Source: Planctomycetia bacterium
Lineage (GTDB): Bacteria; Planctomycetota; Planctomycetia; Pirellulales; Thermoguttaceae
Length of the DNA: 33,671 bases
Assembly (NCBI GenBank): GCA_030527015.1
Contig: JAUNBR010000029.1
Location: 6,481-40,151, forward strand
Direction of reading: 5' to 3'
Part shown: in pieces, positions 12,107-21,403 of the stretch
How the letters are laid out: every line of letters starts with the position of its first letter
How positions within the stretch are numbered: the stretch's first letter is position 1
Translations under genes and position numbers: made by a program
The notes under the pieces: generated by a model
Database searches by the model: none
What the model was told of the DNA's origin: nothing
Seen by the model: the letters and a program-made list of their open reading frames with translations, nothing else

Positions 12107-13255
12107 ATGATAGACCTCGTACGTCAGGAAATTATTACCGATTCAAAAACGATCGTCGTGAAGGTGGGCACACATGTTTTAACCCACCGAAATGGCAGTC
12201 TGAATCTGGAGCAAATTACCGCCTTAACGGATCAGCTTATTATGATGCATCGGCGCGGGCACCATGTGGTTTTAGTCAGCTCTGGTGCGGTGGGTGCCGG
12301 AATCGGGCGCATGAAACTGCCTCGGCGTCCGGAAGATTTAGCGCACCTGCAGGCTGTCGCGGCGGTGGGTCAGAGTGCTCTGATACAGGCGTATGACACC
12401 TGTATGCAAAAACATGGCCTTTTTGCCGCACAGATTCTTCTTACGGCGGATGATATGGATCATCGGACTAAATATTTAAATATCCGTAATACGATTCATG
12501 CTTTATTAAAGTATGGGGCGATTCCCATCATTAATGAAAATGACACCACCAGCGTGGCAGAACTGCAGACGACCTTCGGTGATAATGATCATCTGGCCGC
12601 CCTGGTCACAAATCTTATCGGCTCACCTCTGCTGATTCTGCTGTCGGACATCGACGGTTTTTATAATGGAGATCCAAAAGATGCTTCCTCCTGCGTTATT
12701 CCCACCGTTTATAAATTGGATCACGACATTCAGCGTTTCGTCCGAGATTCTCACGACGGATTCAGTAAAGGCGGAATGACCAGCAAGCTGCGTGTCGCGC
12801 ACCAGATCACCAGCAGCGGAGGAAGTGTCATTCTGGCGAACGGTAACACTCCTAATATTCTAAAAAAGATTATGAATTACGAGAATTGCGGCACACTCTT
12901 TCTCCCGCAGGGTCTGGGCATTACTGCGCGAAAACAGTGGATCGGATACGCCGTGCATCCCCGGGGCGGAATTATCGTGGATGACGGTGCCCGAATGGCC
13001 GTGGAACTTCATGGTAAAAGTTTACTTCCCATCGGCGTACGCCGTATTTTAGGTGATTTTGAGCGTGGGGACGTCATTTCTCTTCGTGATGCTTCTGAAA
13101 ATGAATTTGCCCGGGGGCTAACAAATTATTCTTCCAGTGAACTGTGGAAAATTCGCGGTCTGCGCACCTCCGAAATCCCACAGGCCATGGGCGGCACCTG
13201 CCCTTATACGGAAGTCGTTCACTGTGATAATTTAACCATTCTGACCATACACTGA
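12107..13255 (+). CDS. proB: Glutamate 5-kinase with C-terminal PUA domain
   Basis: Phosphorylates L-glutamate to gamma-glutamyl phosphate, the first step of proline synthesis. The amino-acid kinase domain occupies residues about 13-260: VVKVGTHVL at 17-25, LVSSGAVGAG at 56-65, INENDTTSV at 142-150, FGDND at 157-161, and the GGMTSKL segment at 222-228. A PUA domain follows at about 278-370, as in the long (E. coli-like) form. The start lies 4 bases after the end of a repeat element and has no convincing ribosome site (only CGGG about 9 bases before), so expression may be weak or use an unusual signal. No proA is adjacent. Confidence 0.95.
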   Translation: MIDLVRQEIITDSKTIVVKVGTHVLTHRNGSLNLEQITALTDQLIMMHRRGHHVVLVSSGAVGAGIGRMKLPRRPEDLAHLQAVAAVGQSALIQAYDTCMQKHGLFAAQILLTADDMDHRTKYLNIRNTIHALLKYGAIPIINENDTTSVAELQTTFGDNDHLAALVTNLIGSPLLILLSDIDGFYNGDPKDASSCVIPTVYKLDHDIQRFVRDSHDGFSKGGMTSKLRVAHQITSSGGSVILANGNTPNILKKIMNYENCGTLFLPQGLGITARKQWIGYAVHPRGGIIVDDGARMAVELHGKSLLPIGVRRILGDFERGDVISLRDASENEFARGLTNYSSSELWKIRGLRTSEIPQAMGGTCPYTEVVHCDNLTILTIH

Positions 13256-13290
13256 CCTCACATCCAAAAAAGCCAAACATTCTGACGAAA

Positions 13291-13395
13291 TATACAGGCT
13301 CCACTTTAAATTTCCGTTTTGTGCGGCTCTGAAAACCGGCATTTTCAGTAAAAATAAATGCCGGGGAAGCGAAAATTTATAGTGTATCGGGTATA
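13291..13395 (+). repeat. 105-bp element, full length
   Basis: Close to the family consensus: TATACAGGCTCCACTTTAAA left, GTGTATCGGGTATA right. Located 36 bases after proB. Confidence 0.92.
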
Positions 13396-13500
13396 AAAAT
13401 TTTCGGTAAAGTGCATACACATTTTCACATGCTTCCGAAGAAAAGATACACCGTGAAGCATGAACGCAGGGCAAAATGCGGAGTTCTGAAAATAGGCTTC

Positions 13501-13921
13501 CGCTTCCGCGCTTATTTCATTCACGCTTCCAGTTTTTGAGAAATGTAACGCCGGATGGGGTTTTGTGTGGACATTCGGCGTAAAAGAAACATGATTCGGC
13601 TCTGATTCCGGGACTTCACTTACGCTCCGTCCTCGGCTCCGCATTTATTTTTGTTCACCGCTCCGCTCTCACTTCTTTCACACTTCCGCGCTTATTTCAT
13701 TCACGGTTCCAGTTTTTGGGAAATGTAACGCCGGATGGGGTTTTGTGTGGACATTCGGCGTAAAAGAAACGTGATTCGGCTCTGATTCCGGGACTTCACT
13801 TACGCTCCGTCCTCGGCTCCACATTTATTTTTGTTCACCGCTCAGCTCTCACTTCTTTCACGCTTCTGCGCGCTTATTTCTTTCACGGTTCCAGTTTTTG
13901 GGAAATGTAACGCCGGATGGG
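13501..13921. repeat. 180-bp tandem repeat, 2.3 copies
   Basis: Two near-identical 180-base units (13501-13680 and 13681-13860) and a truncated third (13861-13921, with a 2-base insertion). Each full unit holds an inverted repeat, ACGCCGGATG / CATTCGGCGT, with a loop of about 14 bases. It is visibly GC-richer than the flanking DNA. No coding frame is convincing. It lies between the convergent proB and the GH51 gene. Confidence 0.9.
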
Positions 13922-14011
13922 GAGAGGAATGGGAATACGAAAGGAAGATTAAAGTGGACGCAAAATAAAAATTAAAAGGTATAAAAAAGAAAATATTTAT
14001 GGTCGACGAAA

Positions 14012-15979
14012 TTATTTTTTCTCAAATTTTAAGATGGTGACCGTCAGCGGTCCGACTGTCAGAGTCTGTTCCTTCAGGGTTTTCATGGTTTCTGATGAAA
14101 TGATTTGCGCGCGTTTCCCGGGATCATTATAAGAAACAGGATTATTATCAGGATTCGCGACAGTAAAGACTTTCACATTCTCAGGAAGTTTTTCATCCGT
14201 TTCCAGCGCAAGCGTTACTTTATGTAAATGAGGGTTCACGATTCCCACGGTAATTGTTTTTTCATCTTCACTGATGGCCGCCTGAACATCCAGGGAAATC
14301 GGAGCCGTAACCGTGGTTTTTAGAGGAATCGAAGCAAAATGTCTCCTGTAAAGTTTTAAAACTTCTCCCGTGGATTCCATACAGGCATCCGTTTCCGAGG
14401 TTTTAATCGCGCCGATAACATTTACAGCCTGTGCATAATTGGCCATAATATAAACGTCTGAATTTCGGAAATATTCATGTAGGCCCGCGGCGATTCCTAA
14501 AGCGTCTTTCATAAAATACCGGGTGCCCAACTCACCAAAAACATATGGCCCATACCAGTAATTCCATTCATCCATGGCCACCTGTAATTTTTCACCTTTA
14601 TAAACATTCAAGAATTTTTTTGCATACTCTCTGTGCGCGGCGGCGATATACCGAATTATTTTCACTGGCTTCTGATAATGCTCCACCGTATCATCTTTCT
14701 TTTTCGGATGCCCCTTCATATAAAAATGCTCCGAAATTACATCCATATGCGCAAAAGCACCGGGAATAAATACATCATCCCATTTTCCGACATTCCCCAC
14801 GCCTACTAAAATAAGAGAAGGATCTTTTTTTCGGAAAGCGGCAGCGAATTCGATATGGCGTTTCACATATTCCTTCACCGGAATGTTCCCGATCTGCCAG
14901 TATCCATACATTTCATTTCCCAGTCCCCACCATTTTACGGCATACGGTTTTTTTGCGTCCACGCCAAATTTCGCTGCATTTTCCACTCTCAGCTTTCCCA
15001 TGGGAGTATCCGGCAGGCCATTTACATATTCCAGCAGCTGGACGGCACTTTCGACAGAACCATTTCCAGTATTCACTGCGATATAAGGTTCCGTTTCCAG
15101 GAAACGACAAAAGATCATGAATTCATCCAGACCGAAATCATTATGCTCGACTCCTTTCCAGGCAGGATTTTTTCGCGGAGGCCGACGATCACGACTCCCC
15201 ACTCCATCTTTCCAATTATAACCGGAGACGAAATTACCGCCCGGCCAGCGATAAATGGGAGAATTCAGCTCACGTAATAAAGCCAGCGTGTCCGCACGCA
15301 TACCATGAATATTATCGGCCGGCATAAGAGAAACTGTTCCCACAAAAAGTTTCGCTTCCGTGCTTTCTGGTGACTTTATTTTTAAGGTAACGGAAGTGTC
15401 AGCATCAGAAGTAAAAGAAAAATCATATTTTGCATAAACCGTGGAAATCTTAAATAAATTTTGAGAAATCACACGCCCCGTTTTCGTCTCGGTAATTTTC
15501 ACTTCCAGCACCACTTCCCCCTCCGCTTTCGCCCAAAGATAACCCTGGTACTCTCGATTTTTCTGAAGCACCAAGTCATCCTGTGCAATAAACGTTCTTT
15601 TCAGGCACGGCGTCCAGTTTCCCACGAAAGGCTCCTCCGTGATCATCTGTAAACCTTCCTTATTACCACACGTCCAGGGAGAATCCGGAGTCCCCACCGA
15701 GTAAAAGAATTTCCGGTCTTCCAGCATTTCCGCCCAAATACCGCCATAAATACAGCGTCCCAGATGCTCTATAAATTGACCATAAATAAGAGGAGAAATC
15801 GCTTCGCCCCGTGCCGCATCCTCTTTTAATGAAAATGAAACGCTGGCCACGACGGATTTCTCTGCGTCAAAATTATTCTTTTGTTCCGCTTCGGCATAAA
15901 GCATGGCACCACGACCAATTATCATTACCCCTGCCAGCAAGAATAATGACTTCAACAATAAATTTTCATAGTACTTCAT
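14012..15979 (-). CDS. Secreted alpha-L-arabinofuranosidase, family GH51
   Basis: Likely releases terminal arabinose from arabinan or arabinoxylan outside the cytoplasm. A signal peptide is visible (charged start, hydrophobic 9-28, probable cleavage near YAEA, about residue 31). The family hallmarks appear in order: SPLIYGQFIEHLG (62-74), YRWPGGNFVSGYNW (243-256), the acid/base Glu in WWGLGNEMYGYW (Glu356), and the nucleophile in VAMDEWNYWYGP (Glu471). The C-terminal beta-sandwich runs from about 555 to 655. Between about 120 and 215 is an inserted jelly-roll-like region typical of larger GH51 enzymes. AGAGG lies about 8 bases before the ATG. It sits downstream of the HIT gene with a 152-base gap. 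It converges on proB across a repeat-rich region lacking a clear terminator. Substrate specificity cannot be read from the sequence. Confidence 0.92.
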   Translation of the reverse strand: MKYYENLLLKSLFLLAGVMIIGRGAMLYAEAEQKNNFDAEKSVVASVSFSLKEDAARGEAISPLIYGQFIEHLGRCIYGGIWAEMLEDRKFFYSVGTPDSPWTCGNKEGLQMITEEPFVGNWTPCLKRTFIAQDDLVLQKNREYQGYLWAKAEGEVVLEVKITETKTGRVISQNLFKISTVYAKYDFSFTSDADTSVTLKIKSPESTEAKLFVGTVSLMPADNIHGMRADTLALLRELNSPIYRWPGGNFVSGYNWKDGVGSRDRRPPRKNPAWKGVEHNDFGLDEFMIFCRFLETEPYIAVNTGNGSVESAVQLLEYVNGLPDTPMGKLRVENAAKFGVDAKKPYAVKWWGLGNEMYGYWQIGNIPVKEYVKRHIEFAAAFRKKDPSLILVGVGNVGKWDDVFIPGAFAHMDVISEHFYMKGHPKKKDDTVEHYQKPVKIIRYIAAAHREYAKKFLNVYKGEKLQVAMDEWNYWYGPYVFGELGTRYFMKDALGIAAGLHEYFRNSDVYIMANYAQAVNVIGAIKTSETDACMESTGEVLKLYRRHFASIPLKTTVTAPISLDVQAAISEDEKTITVGIVNPHLHKVTLALETDEKLPENVKVFTVANPDNNPVSYNDPGKRAQIISSETMKTLKEQTLTVGPLTVTILKFEKK

Positions 15980-16131
15980 CTTTCTGCCTCTTATGTTTTT
16001 TTGGGGGGAGGATAAGGTTTTTCACCTTAACATACAGCATACGCCATCATAAAAACAGAACATTTCGAAACATACGAAATGCCCTGGACAGTAGAGGGGG
16101 TCAACAATAAAAATCAGGCGCTGAGCCCGAT

Positions 16132-16467
16132 TTACCCCGGCGGCCACATCATGGGACGTCCTCCTAAAATATGAAAATGAAGGTGCGCCACCGTCTGCCC
16201 GGCCAATAAACCATTATTCGTCACCACACGATACCCCTCTGCCAGCCCTAAATCTTTAGCGATTTTCGGAATCACACAAAAAATATGGCCAATTAATTCC
16301 TTATCCTCGGCCTGAATCGCATCCACAGCCGAAATTTCTTTTTTTGGAATAATCAGTACGTGTACCGGTGCCTGCGGATTTACATCATGAAACGCTAAGC
16401 ATAATTCATCTTCATACACAATTTTTGCAGGTATGTCACGATCAATTATTTTTTTAAAAATAGTCAT
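16132..16467 (-). CDS. HIT-family nucleotide hydrolase/transferase (histidine triad)
   Basis: A small cytoplasmic protein of 111 residues, the normal size for the Hint branch, which hydrolyses AMP- or phosphoramidate-linked nucleotides. The histidine triad is HLHFHILGGR, with His at 95, 97 and 99. The N-terminal FKKIIDRDIPAKIVYEDE (4-21) and HVLIIPKK (36-43) segments are typical of the family. GGAG is about 10 bases before the ATG. Upstream on the same strand is gcvPB, 222 bases away with a repeat copy between. The physiological substrate is unknown. Confidence 0.93.
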   Translation of the reverse strand: MTIFKKIIDRDIPAKIVYEDELCLAFHDVNPQAPVHVLIIPKKEISAVDAIQAEDKELIGHIFCVIPKIAKDLGLAEGYRVVTNNGLLAGQTVAHLHFHILGGRPMMWPPG

Positions 16468-16546
16468 TTTACATTTTCTCCCTCATGAAATAATGACACA
16501 CTCTCTTTTATTCATTTATTGTGCCGCCGATATAAAAATCGAGACA

Positions 16547-16652
16547 TATATCTGGTTCCACTTTAAATTTCCGTTTTGCGCGGCTCTGAACACCGGCATT
16601 TTGCTTGGCCAAAATGCCGGTGAAGCAGAAATTCATAGTGTATCGGATATAT
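16547..16652 (+). repeat. 105-bp element, full length
   Basis: The core hairpin is unusually perfect (ACCGGCATTTTG / CAAAATGCCGGT). It lies between gcvPB and the HIT gene. Confidence 0.92.
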
Positions 16653-16689
16653 AAATTTTATTCACAGAAAAAAGACATCTCTAAAAAGA

Positions 16690-18132
16690 TTACTCATTTT
16701 TTAATGGAAACCGTACGACAGGAATTCTGGCCGCTTTTACCTCATCCGGCCGACCAATCTGCGCAAGTACCGGCGCGGCATGAAGTTTTTCTGGCTCAGC
16801 GTATGCCCTTTCATATAATTCTCGCATGAGTAAAACCACTGCATCCAGCGTTTCCTTACTTTCCGTTTCAGTAGGCTCGAACATCAGAGCCTCAGGCACG
16901 GTCAGAGGAAAATACATCGTGGGCGGATGAACACCATGATCGATCATGGATTTCGCCACATCCATCGCGGAAACGCCCGTTTCTTTTTTCAGTTTTTCCA
17001 GACTCATCACGAATTCATGCATACAAAAACCGCCTGGACACGCCATTTCATACAGGTCTTCCAGTGATTTCATTAAATAATTCGCATTTAGAACCGCGTT
17101 TTCCGAAGTTTCACGAACACCTTCGCGTCCGAGAATCAGAATATACGTCAGCGCCCGAAGATAAACACCAAAATTTCCATAAAAGGCTTTCACTTTCCCG
17201 ATCGTGTGCTCTGGCTGCCGGAAACAGAATTTTCCGTCCGCAGTTTCTTCCACCACAGGAATCGGTAAAAAAGGAGCCAGTTTCGCTTTACACCCCACCG
17301 GACCCGAACCAGGGCCTCCACCACCATGAGGAGTGGAAAAAGTTTTATGTAAATTCAGATGGACCACATCAAAACCCGTGTCACCTGGACGCACGATTCC
17401 CATTACTGCATTTAAATTCGCGCCATCATAATACAGCAGTCCTCCCGCCTCATGGACTATTTCCGCTATTTCCAGAATATTTTTCTCAAAAAGGCCGAAA
17501 GTCGTGGGATTCGTCAGCATCAGAGCCGCCGTATCTTCACCCACCGCAGCACGCAGGGCATCCAGATCCACACCATTTTCCTCATTCGAAGGAATATTCA
17601 CCGTCTGAAATCCTGCCATATTCGCCGTGGCAGGATTCGTACCATGAGCTGAATCTGGCACAATAACTTTCGTCCGCTTTACATCTCCCCGAAACAGATG
17701 GTATGCCCGAATAAGCGACAGACCTGTATACTCCCCATGCGCACCCGCCGCAGGCTGGAGCGTAATCGCGTCCATACCCGTAATTTCCATCAGCGCATCA
17801 CTGAGAAATTTCATCGCCTTTAAAGCGCCCTGCACCGTATGCTCAGGCTGTAACGGATGAATGGAGGTAAAACCTTTTAGCGCAGCCACATCTTCATTTA
17901 CTTTCGGATTATATTTCATCGTACAGGAACCCAGCGGATAAAAACCATCATCCACACCATATGCCCGACGACTCAGAGCCGTATAATGACGCACCACATC
18001 CACTTCCGCCAATTCAGGAAGCTCCAAATTTTTCCGACAATATTTCTGATCTAAAGAATATACCGGCACTTCCAGTGACGGAAATGTCATACACCGCCGA
18101 CCAGGCCGTGTTTTTTCAAAAAGTAACTCCAT
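16690..18132 (-). CDS. gcvPB: Glycine dehydrogenase (decarboxylating) subunit 2, P-protein beta
   Basis: PLP-dependent half of the two-subunit P-protein of the glycine cleavage system. It works with GcvPA to decarboxylate glycine onto the lipoyl arm of GcvH. The 480 residues fit the family. The PLP lysine lies in [18 protein letters not shown] (Lys263). [10 protein letters not shown] (161-170), the YYDGANLNA segment (234-242) and [14 protein letters not shown] (64-77) are also characteristic. The ATG was chosen for its AAGGAG site about 10 bases upstream; the frame stays open 34 codons further but without a start signal. Neither gcvPA, gcvH nor gcvT is next to it, and the gene upstream (ilvB) is divergent. 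No glycine riboswitch was recognised in the leader. Confidence 0.96.
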   Translation of the reverse strand: MELLFEKTRPGRRCMTFPSLEVPVYSLDQKYCRKNLELPELAEVDVVRHYTALSRRAYGVDDGFYPLGSCTMKYNPKVNEDVAALKGFTSIHPLQPEHTVQGALKAMKFLSDALMEITGMDAITLQPAAGAHGEYTGLSLIRAYHLFRGDVKRTKVIVPDSAHGTNPATANMAGFQTVNIPSNEENGVDLDALRAAVGEDTAALMLTNPTTFGLFEKNILEIAEIVHEAGGLLYYDGANLNAVMGIVRPGDTGFDVVHLNLHKTFSTPHGGGGPGSGPVGCKAKLAPFLPIPVVEETADGKFCFRQPEHTIGKVKAFYGNFGVYLRALTYILILGREGVRETSENAVLNANYLMKSLEDLYEMACPGGFCMHEFVMSLEKLKKETGVSAMDVAKSMIDHGVHPPTMYFPLTVPEALMFEPTETESKETLDAVVLLMRELYERAYAEPEKLHAAPVLAQIGRPDEVKAARIPVVRFPLKNE

Positions 18133-18328
18133 GTTTTTCTCGCTCCTTTTCATCTTTTTCAGGATTTCATATTTACAGCTGATGTTTATTATGCGTGATT
18201 CGCAAAATTTCACGTCATAATGACTTTTTTCCACTTTTGTATTTTAACCTTATGAACAGAATTATGGAAGGGGGAAACTTTTTTTAATTTTTAAATACAC
18301 GAAATTCATTCTGTACTTTCTCACGTGT

Positions 18329-18446
18329 TAAACTGGCACTACTTAAATGTTCGTTTTATGTAATTATAAACGCACGATATTTTAGAATCTCTGGACGGAT
18401 AAATAAATATATACGAAAAACAAAATTTTGCCGTGTGCCAGGTATA
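18329..18446 (+). repeat. 105-bp element, decayed
   Basis: Worn left end AACTGGCACTACTTAAAT and right end GTGTGCCAGGTATA. Confidence 0.55.
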
Positions 18447-18496
18447 ACCCCCCTTCTTGTAATTTTAGCGGAATAATATATACTGAATTCACTTTT

Positions 18497-18612
18497 TATA
18501 CTGATTCTAGTTAAATTTCCGTATCATACCGTATAAACACAAGTATTTTTAGAGCCTCTGACGGGTAAAACAAAAATGCGCAAAAAACGAAAATTTACTG
18601 TATTCAGATAAA
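18497..18612 (+). repeat. 105-bp element, diverged
   Basis: Good left end TATACTGATTCTAGTTAAA, altered core, worn right end. It is upstream of ilvB. Confidence 0.7.
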
Positions 18613-18731
18613 AAATCTCGTTTATACAAAATATTTACTCTTTTACAAAAAATACTCTCACTGTACGAGAAATTTCATAACCGAGTAATTCCATTTTTTT
18701 GTTTATTTCATACCATATAAGGAGAAAACCT

Positions 18732-20522
18732 GTGTCGAAACCGTCCGCCAGTACCAAGCATCGTTCCGAAATACATGCCATCCGTCCCGCCCTGGGTGCG
18801 GATGTGGTGGTACAGTCGCTCGTAAACCACGGTGTCGACCTGATTTTTTCATATCCTGGAGGAAGCGTCATTCCTCTGCATCAGGCATTAACCCGATTTC
18901 ATAATCAGATTCGGGTGGTGCTTCCTCGGCACGAACAGGGAGGAGGTTTTGCCGCACAGGGATATGCCCGCAGCACGGGAAAAGTCGGTGTCTGTACGGC
19001 CACCAGCGGTCCGGGTGCAGCCAATTTACTTACTCCTGTGGCTGACGCGAAATTAGACAGCGTGCCCATGGTCATCATTACCGGTCAGGTGGGGACAAAA
19101 ATGATCGGTACCGACGCATTTCAGGAATTACCCGCCACGGAAGTTTTTCGCAGTGTAACAAAACACCATACACTTATCACGGATCCGAATGATATTTCGC
19201 GTGTGATGAAAGAAGCATTTTATATCGCGAATACTGGCCGAAAGGGACCTGTTTTGGTGGACATTCCTAAAGATATATTAACGGCCACGATCACCCCTGA
19301 TTATGACGCGGAAATATGCCTTCCCGGTTTTATTCATCCCGTTCCGAAACCTTCCAAAAAAGATATTTATGCGCTTCTGGAGGCCATTCGTGGTGCCAAG
19401 CGTCCAGTAATTTGTGCGGGAGGAGGAGTCGCGGCAGCAGACGCGGCAGCAGAATTACGCTCTTTTGTCAAAAAAACCGGTATTCCTGTGGCCATGACGC
19501 TTCCAGCGCTCGGCGTTTTTCCTTATGAAGATCCGCTTTCTCTGAATTTATTAGGCATGCATGGAAGTGTTTACGCAAATCATGCTGTGCATGAGTGTGA
19601 TCTGCTCATTTCTTTAGGGTGCCGATTCGTGGACAGAATTACAGGAAATGTGCAAAAATTTGCGCCTCATGCGCAGCTGGCGCACGTGGATATCGACCTG
19701 TCAGAAATTAATAAAGTGTGTACTGCCTCCATTTCCATTCTCGGAGACATTAAGGAAGTTTTAACCGAGATAAATCGAAAGGTTCTTCCACCAGAAACTT
19801 CACTGGAACCCTGGATACAGTCCATCCGTGAATGGAGGAAAACGGATCCGCTGGCTTATGAAAGTATGGGAGAGGATATCGCGCCTCAGCACGCGATTTC
19901 CATGCTCGATAATCTGACACGGGAATATGATCCCATTATCGCCACAGGTGTCGGCCAGCATCAGATGTGGACGGCACAATTTTTTAAATTCTCCTCACCC
20001 AGACGCTGGCTTTCCAGCTGTGGAATGGGAACCATGGGTTTCGGATTACCTGCCGGAATGGGAGCGAAACTGGCGAATCCTGATAAAATGGTAATCGTCG
20101 TGGATGGTGACGGCAGTTCCCTGATGAACATTCAGGAAATGGCCACCTGTTTTTGTGAAAAAATTCCAGTGAAAGTAATGCTTCTGAATAATCAGCATCT
20201 GGGAATGGTCGTCCAGTGGGAGGACCGATTCTTCAGCTCGAATCGTGGGCACACATATCTTGGGCCAATCGATAATCCAGAAGCCACAGGAAAAGGCACG
20301 GGAATTGGGCCGGAAATACGTTATCCGGATTTCGTCCAAATCGCGAAAGGTTTTGGCTGGCAGGGACGTTCCATCCGTTACCAAAATGAACTGGAGTCTG
20401 GCCTGAAAGAAATGATTGACGCGGACGGCCCTTATATTTTAGATGTCGCCGTACCTTACCAGGAACACGTCATGCCCATGATCCCGGCAGGAGGTTCTTT
20501 TAATGACATTATTCGAAAATAA
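18732..20522 (+). CDS. ilvB: Acetolactate synthase, catalytic (large) subunit
   Basis: ThDP/FAD enzyme joining two pyruvates (or pyruvate and 2-oxobutyrate) in branched-chain amino-acid synthesis. The protein has 596 residues. The N-terminal ThDP domain has the catalytic Glu in RHEQGGG (Glu68). The central FAD-type domain is about 205-340. The C-terminal ThDP domain has the GDGS...NN motif (459-487), followed by HLGMVVQWEDRF with the Trp at 496 that lines the herbicide/substrate channel in AHAS. The C-terminal PMIPAGGSFND is typical of biosynthetic AHAS rather than catabolic ALS. The start is GTG with AAGGAG 7 bases upstream; an earlier in-frame TTG lacks such a site. No ilvN or ilvC follows: the next 880 bases are repeats plus a terminator. 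Confidence 0.95.
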   Translation: MSKPSASTKHRSEIHAIRPALGADVVVQSLVNHGVDLIFSYPGGSVIPLHQALTRFHNQIRVVLPRHEQGGGFAAQGYARSTGKVGVCTATSGPGAANLLTPVADAKLDSVPMVIITGQVGTKMIGTDAFQELPATEVFRSVTKHHTLITDPNDISRVMKEAFYIANTGRKGPVLVDIPKDILTATITPDYDAEICLPGFIHPVPKPSKKDIYALLEAIRGAKRPVICAGGGVAAADAAAELRSFVKKTGIPVAMTLPALGVFPYEDPLSLNLLGMHGSVYANHAVHECDLLISLGCRFVDRITGNVQKFAPHAQLAHVDIDLSEINKVCTASISILGDIKEVLTEINRKVLPPETSLEPWIQSIREWRKTDPLAYESMGEDIAPQHAISMLDNLTREYDPIIATGVGQHQMWTAQFFKFSSPRRWLSSCGMGTMGFGLPAGMGAKLANPDKMVIVVDGDGSSLMNIQEMATCFCEKIPVKVMLLNNQHLGMVVQWEDRFFSSNRGHTYLGPIDNPEATGKGTGIGPEIRYPDFVQIAKGFGWQGRSIRYQNELESGLKEMIDADGPYILDVAVPYQEHVMPMIPAGGSFNDIIRK

Positions 20523-20681
20523 TTACCTGTATGTTTTATGATATACCAGGTACCCTCCTAAATTTTTGTTTTTTGCCGTCATAAAAAACTGCTTTCACCA
20601 AAACAAGAAAATAGGACGAAGAAAAGTTTTATAGATCTGTAAAAATACTTTTTTGGACAGTAAAACAGTATTCTTCAGTAT

Positions 20682-20888
20682 TATACCTGGTTCTCCGTTA
20701 AATTTTCATCTTCTTCGGTTCTGAAAGCAGGCATTTTCAGCAAAAAAATGTCGGAGAAGCGGTATTTTATACCCGATACATTATAAAATTTAGCTTCACC
20801 GGCTTTTTTGCTTCGCTGAAAAAGCCTGCTTTTAGAGCCGCACAAAACAAAATTTTAATTGGAACCAGTATATAACGTATCGGGTATA
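20682..20888 (+). mobile_element. 105-bp element interrupted by a second copy (nested insertion)
   Basis: The outer plus-oriented copy runs from TATACCTGG to ATCGGGTATA but is split after GGTATTTTATA. Removing the inner copy restores a normal-looking right end. Orientation convention for all entries of this family: plus means the end TATACTGGTTCCACTTT is on the left and the end GTATCGGGTATA on the right. Confidence 0.85.
20770..20872 (-). mobile_element. 105-bp element, inner copy of the nested pair
   Basis: Minus-oriented, very similar to the copy at 1240-1344, and inserted in the right arm of an older copy. The junctions are TTTTATA|CCCG and CCAGTA|TATAACG, which fit insertion at a TA with duplication of TA. 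The exact ends are ambiguous by 2 bases because the termini themselves are TATA. Confidence 0.85.
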
Positions 20889-20930
20889 AAATACCATCAC
20901 GGTAAAAACTTCACACAAAAAATTTACATG

Positions 20931-20966
20931 AAAAGCGGGATACGAAAAAACGTACCCCGCTTTTTT
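20931..20966. terminator. Bidirectional Rho-independent terminator between ilvB and sppA
   Basis: A stem of 14 pairs with one wobble/mismatch (AAAAGCGGG... / ...CCCCGCTTTT) around an AAAAAA loop. A run of Ts follows on the plus strand, and the matching A run serves the minus strand. It lies between the convergent ilvB and sppA, 408 bases after ilvB ends. Confidence 0.85.
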
Positions 20967-21076
20967 ATGCCTCACGTTCTTAAAATTTTCTGATTTCAAA
21001 TTTTCTCACACACGAAATATTCTGTTTTGTGATGTTCCATTTTTTCTGCAAAAAGTTTTCCCTGATGGTTCCACTT

Positions 21077-21200
21077 TATATCCGATACACATAAATCTCC
21101 GCTTCCCCTGCCCGCCGACAGACAGGCCCATATTTTTGTTTCGCTGAAAAAATATCTGTTTCAGAGCCACAGAAAAGGAAAATTTCACGGAAAATCTATA
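21077..21200 (-). repeat. 105-bp element with hairpin insert
   Basis: Holds CCTGCCCGCCGACAGACAGG. It is immediately preceded by an orphan left tip GGTTCCACTTTA. Confidence 0.82.
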
Positions 21201-21211
21201 AATTTCTGTTT

Positions 21212-21316
21212 TATCCCCGAGACACTATAAAATTTCGCTTCCTCGGCATTTTGCTTCACTGAAAATGCCTGCTTTCAGAGCCGCATAAAACGAAAAATTA
21301 AAGTGGAATCAGTATA
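21212..21316 (-). repeat. 105-bp element, full length
   Basis: Close to consensus, exactly 105 bases, 12 bases from the previous copy. Confidence 0.9.
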
Positions 21317-21403
21317 TACGCCGTGAAAACACTTTTCATGAACGAGAAATGCAGGAGAAAAAAATTTATCATGCAGCGGAATACCTCTCTGAAAAATCGC
21401 TCT

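Larger units (their letters stand above)
13256..14011. other. Gap between convergent proB and GH51 genes
   Basis: One consensus-like element and the 180-bp tandem repeat. Unlike the other two closed convergent gaps, no hairpin followed by Ts was found. Confidence 0.8.
18133..18731. other. Gap between divergent gcvPB and ilvB
   Basis: Two diverged element copies. No attenuator-like leader peptide or riboswitch was recognised. Confidence 0.7.
20523..21403. other. Gap between convergent ilvB and sppA
   Basis: The nested element pair, the bidirectional terminator and two further minus copies. Confidence 0.85.

Noticed and set aside
13345..13644. Open frame of 99 codons on the minus strand
   Set aside because: Spans an element and the first 180-bp repeat unit; composition is not protein-like and the frame is not kept in the next unit.
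15980..16131. Hairpin AAGGT / ACCTT upstream of the GH51 gene
   Set aside because: Only 5 pairs and no T run; it could arise by chance.
18133..18234. 34-codon N-terminal extension of gcvPB
   Set aside because: Not needed by the family alignment; the strong AAGGAG is before the internal ATG.
18133..18300. Glycine riboswitch before gcvPB
   Set aside because: Looked for the conserved paired-helix pattern; the leader is AT-rich without it.
18699..18731. Upstream TTG extension of ilvB
   Set aside because: No ribosome site before it; AAGGAG is placed for the GTG at 18732.
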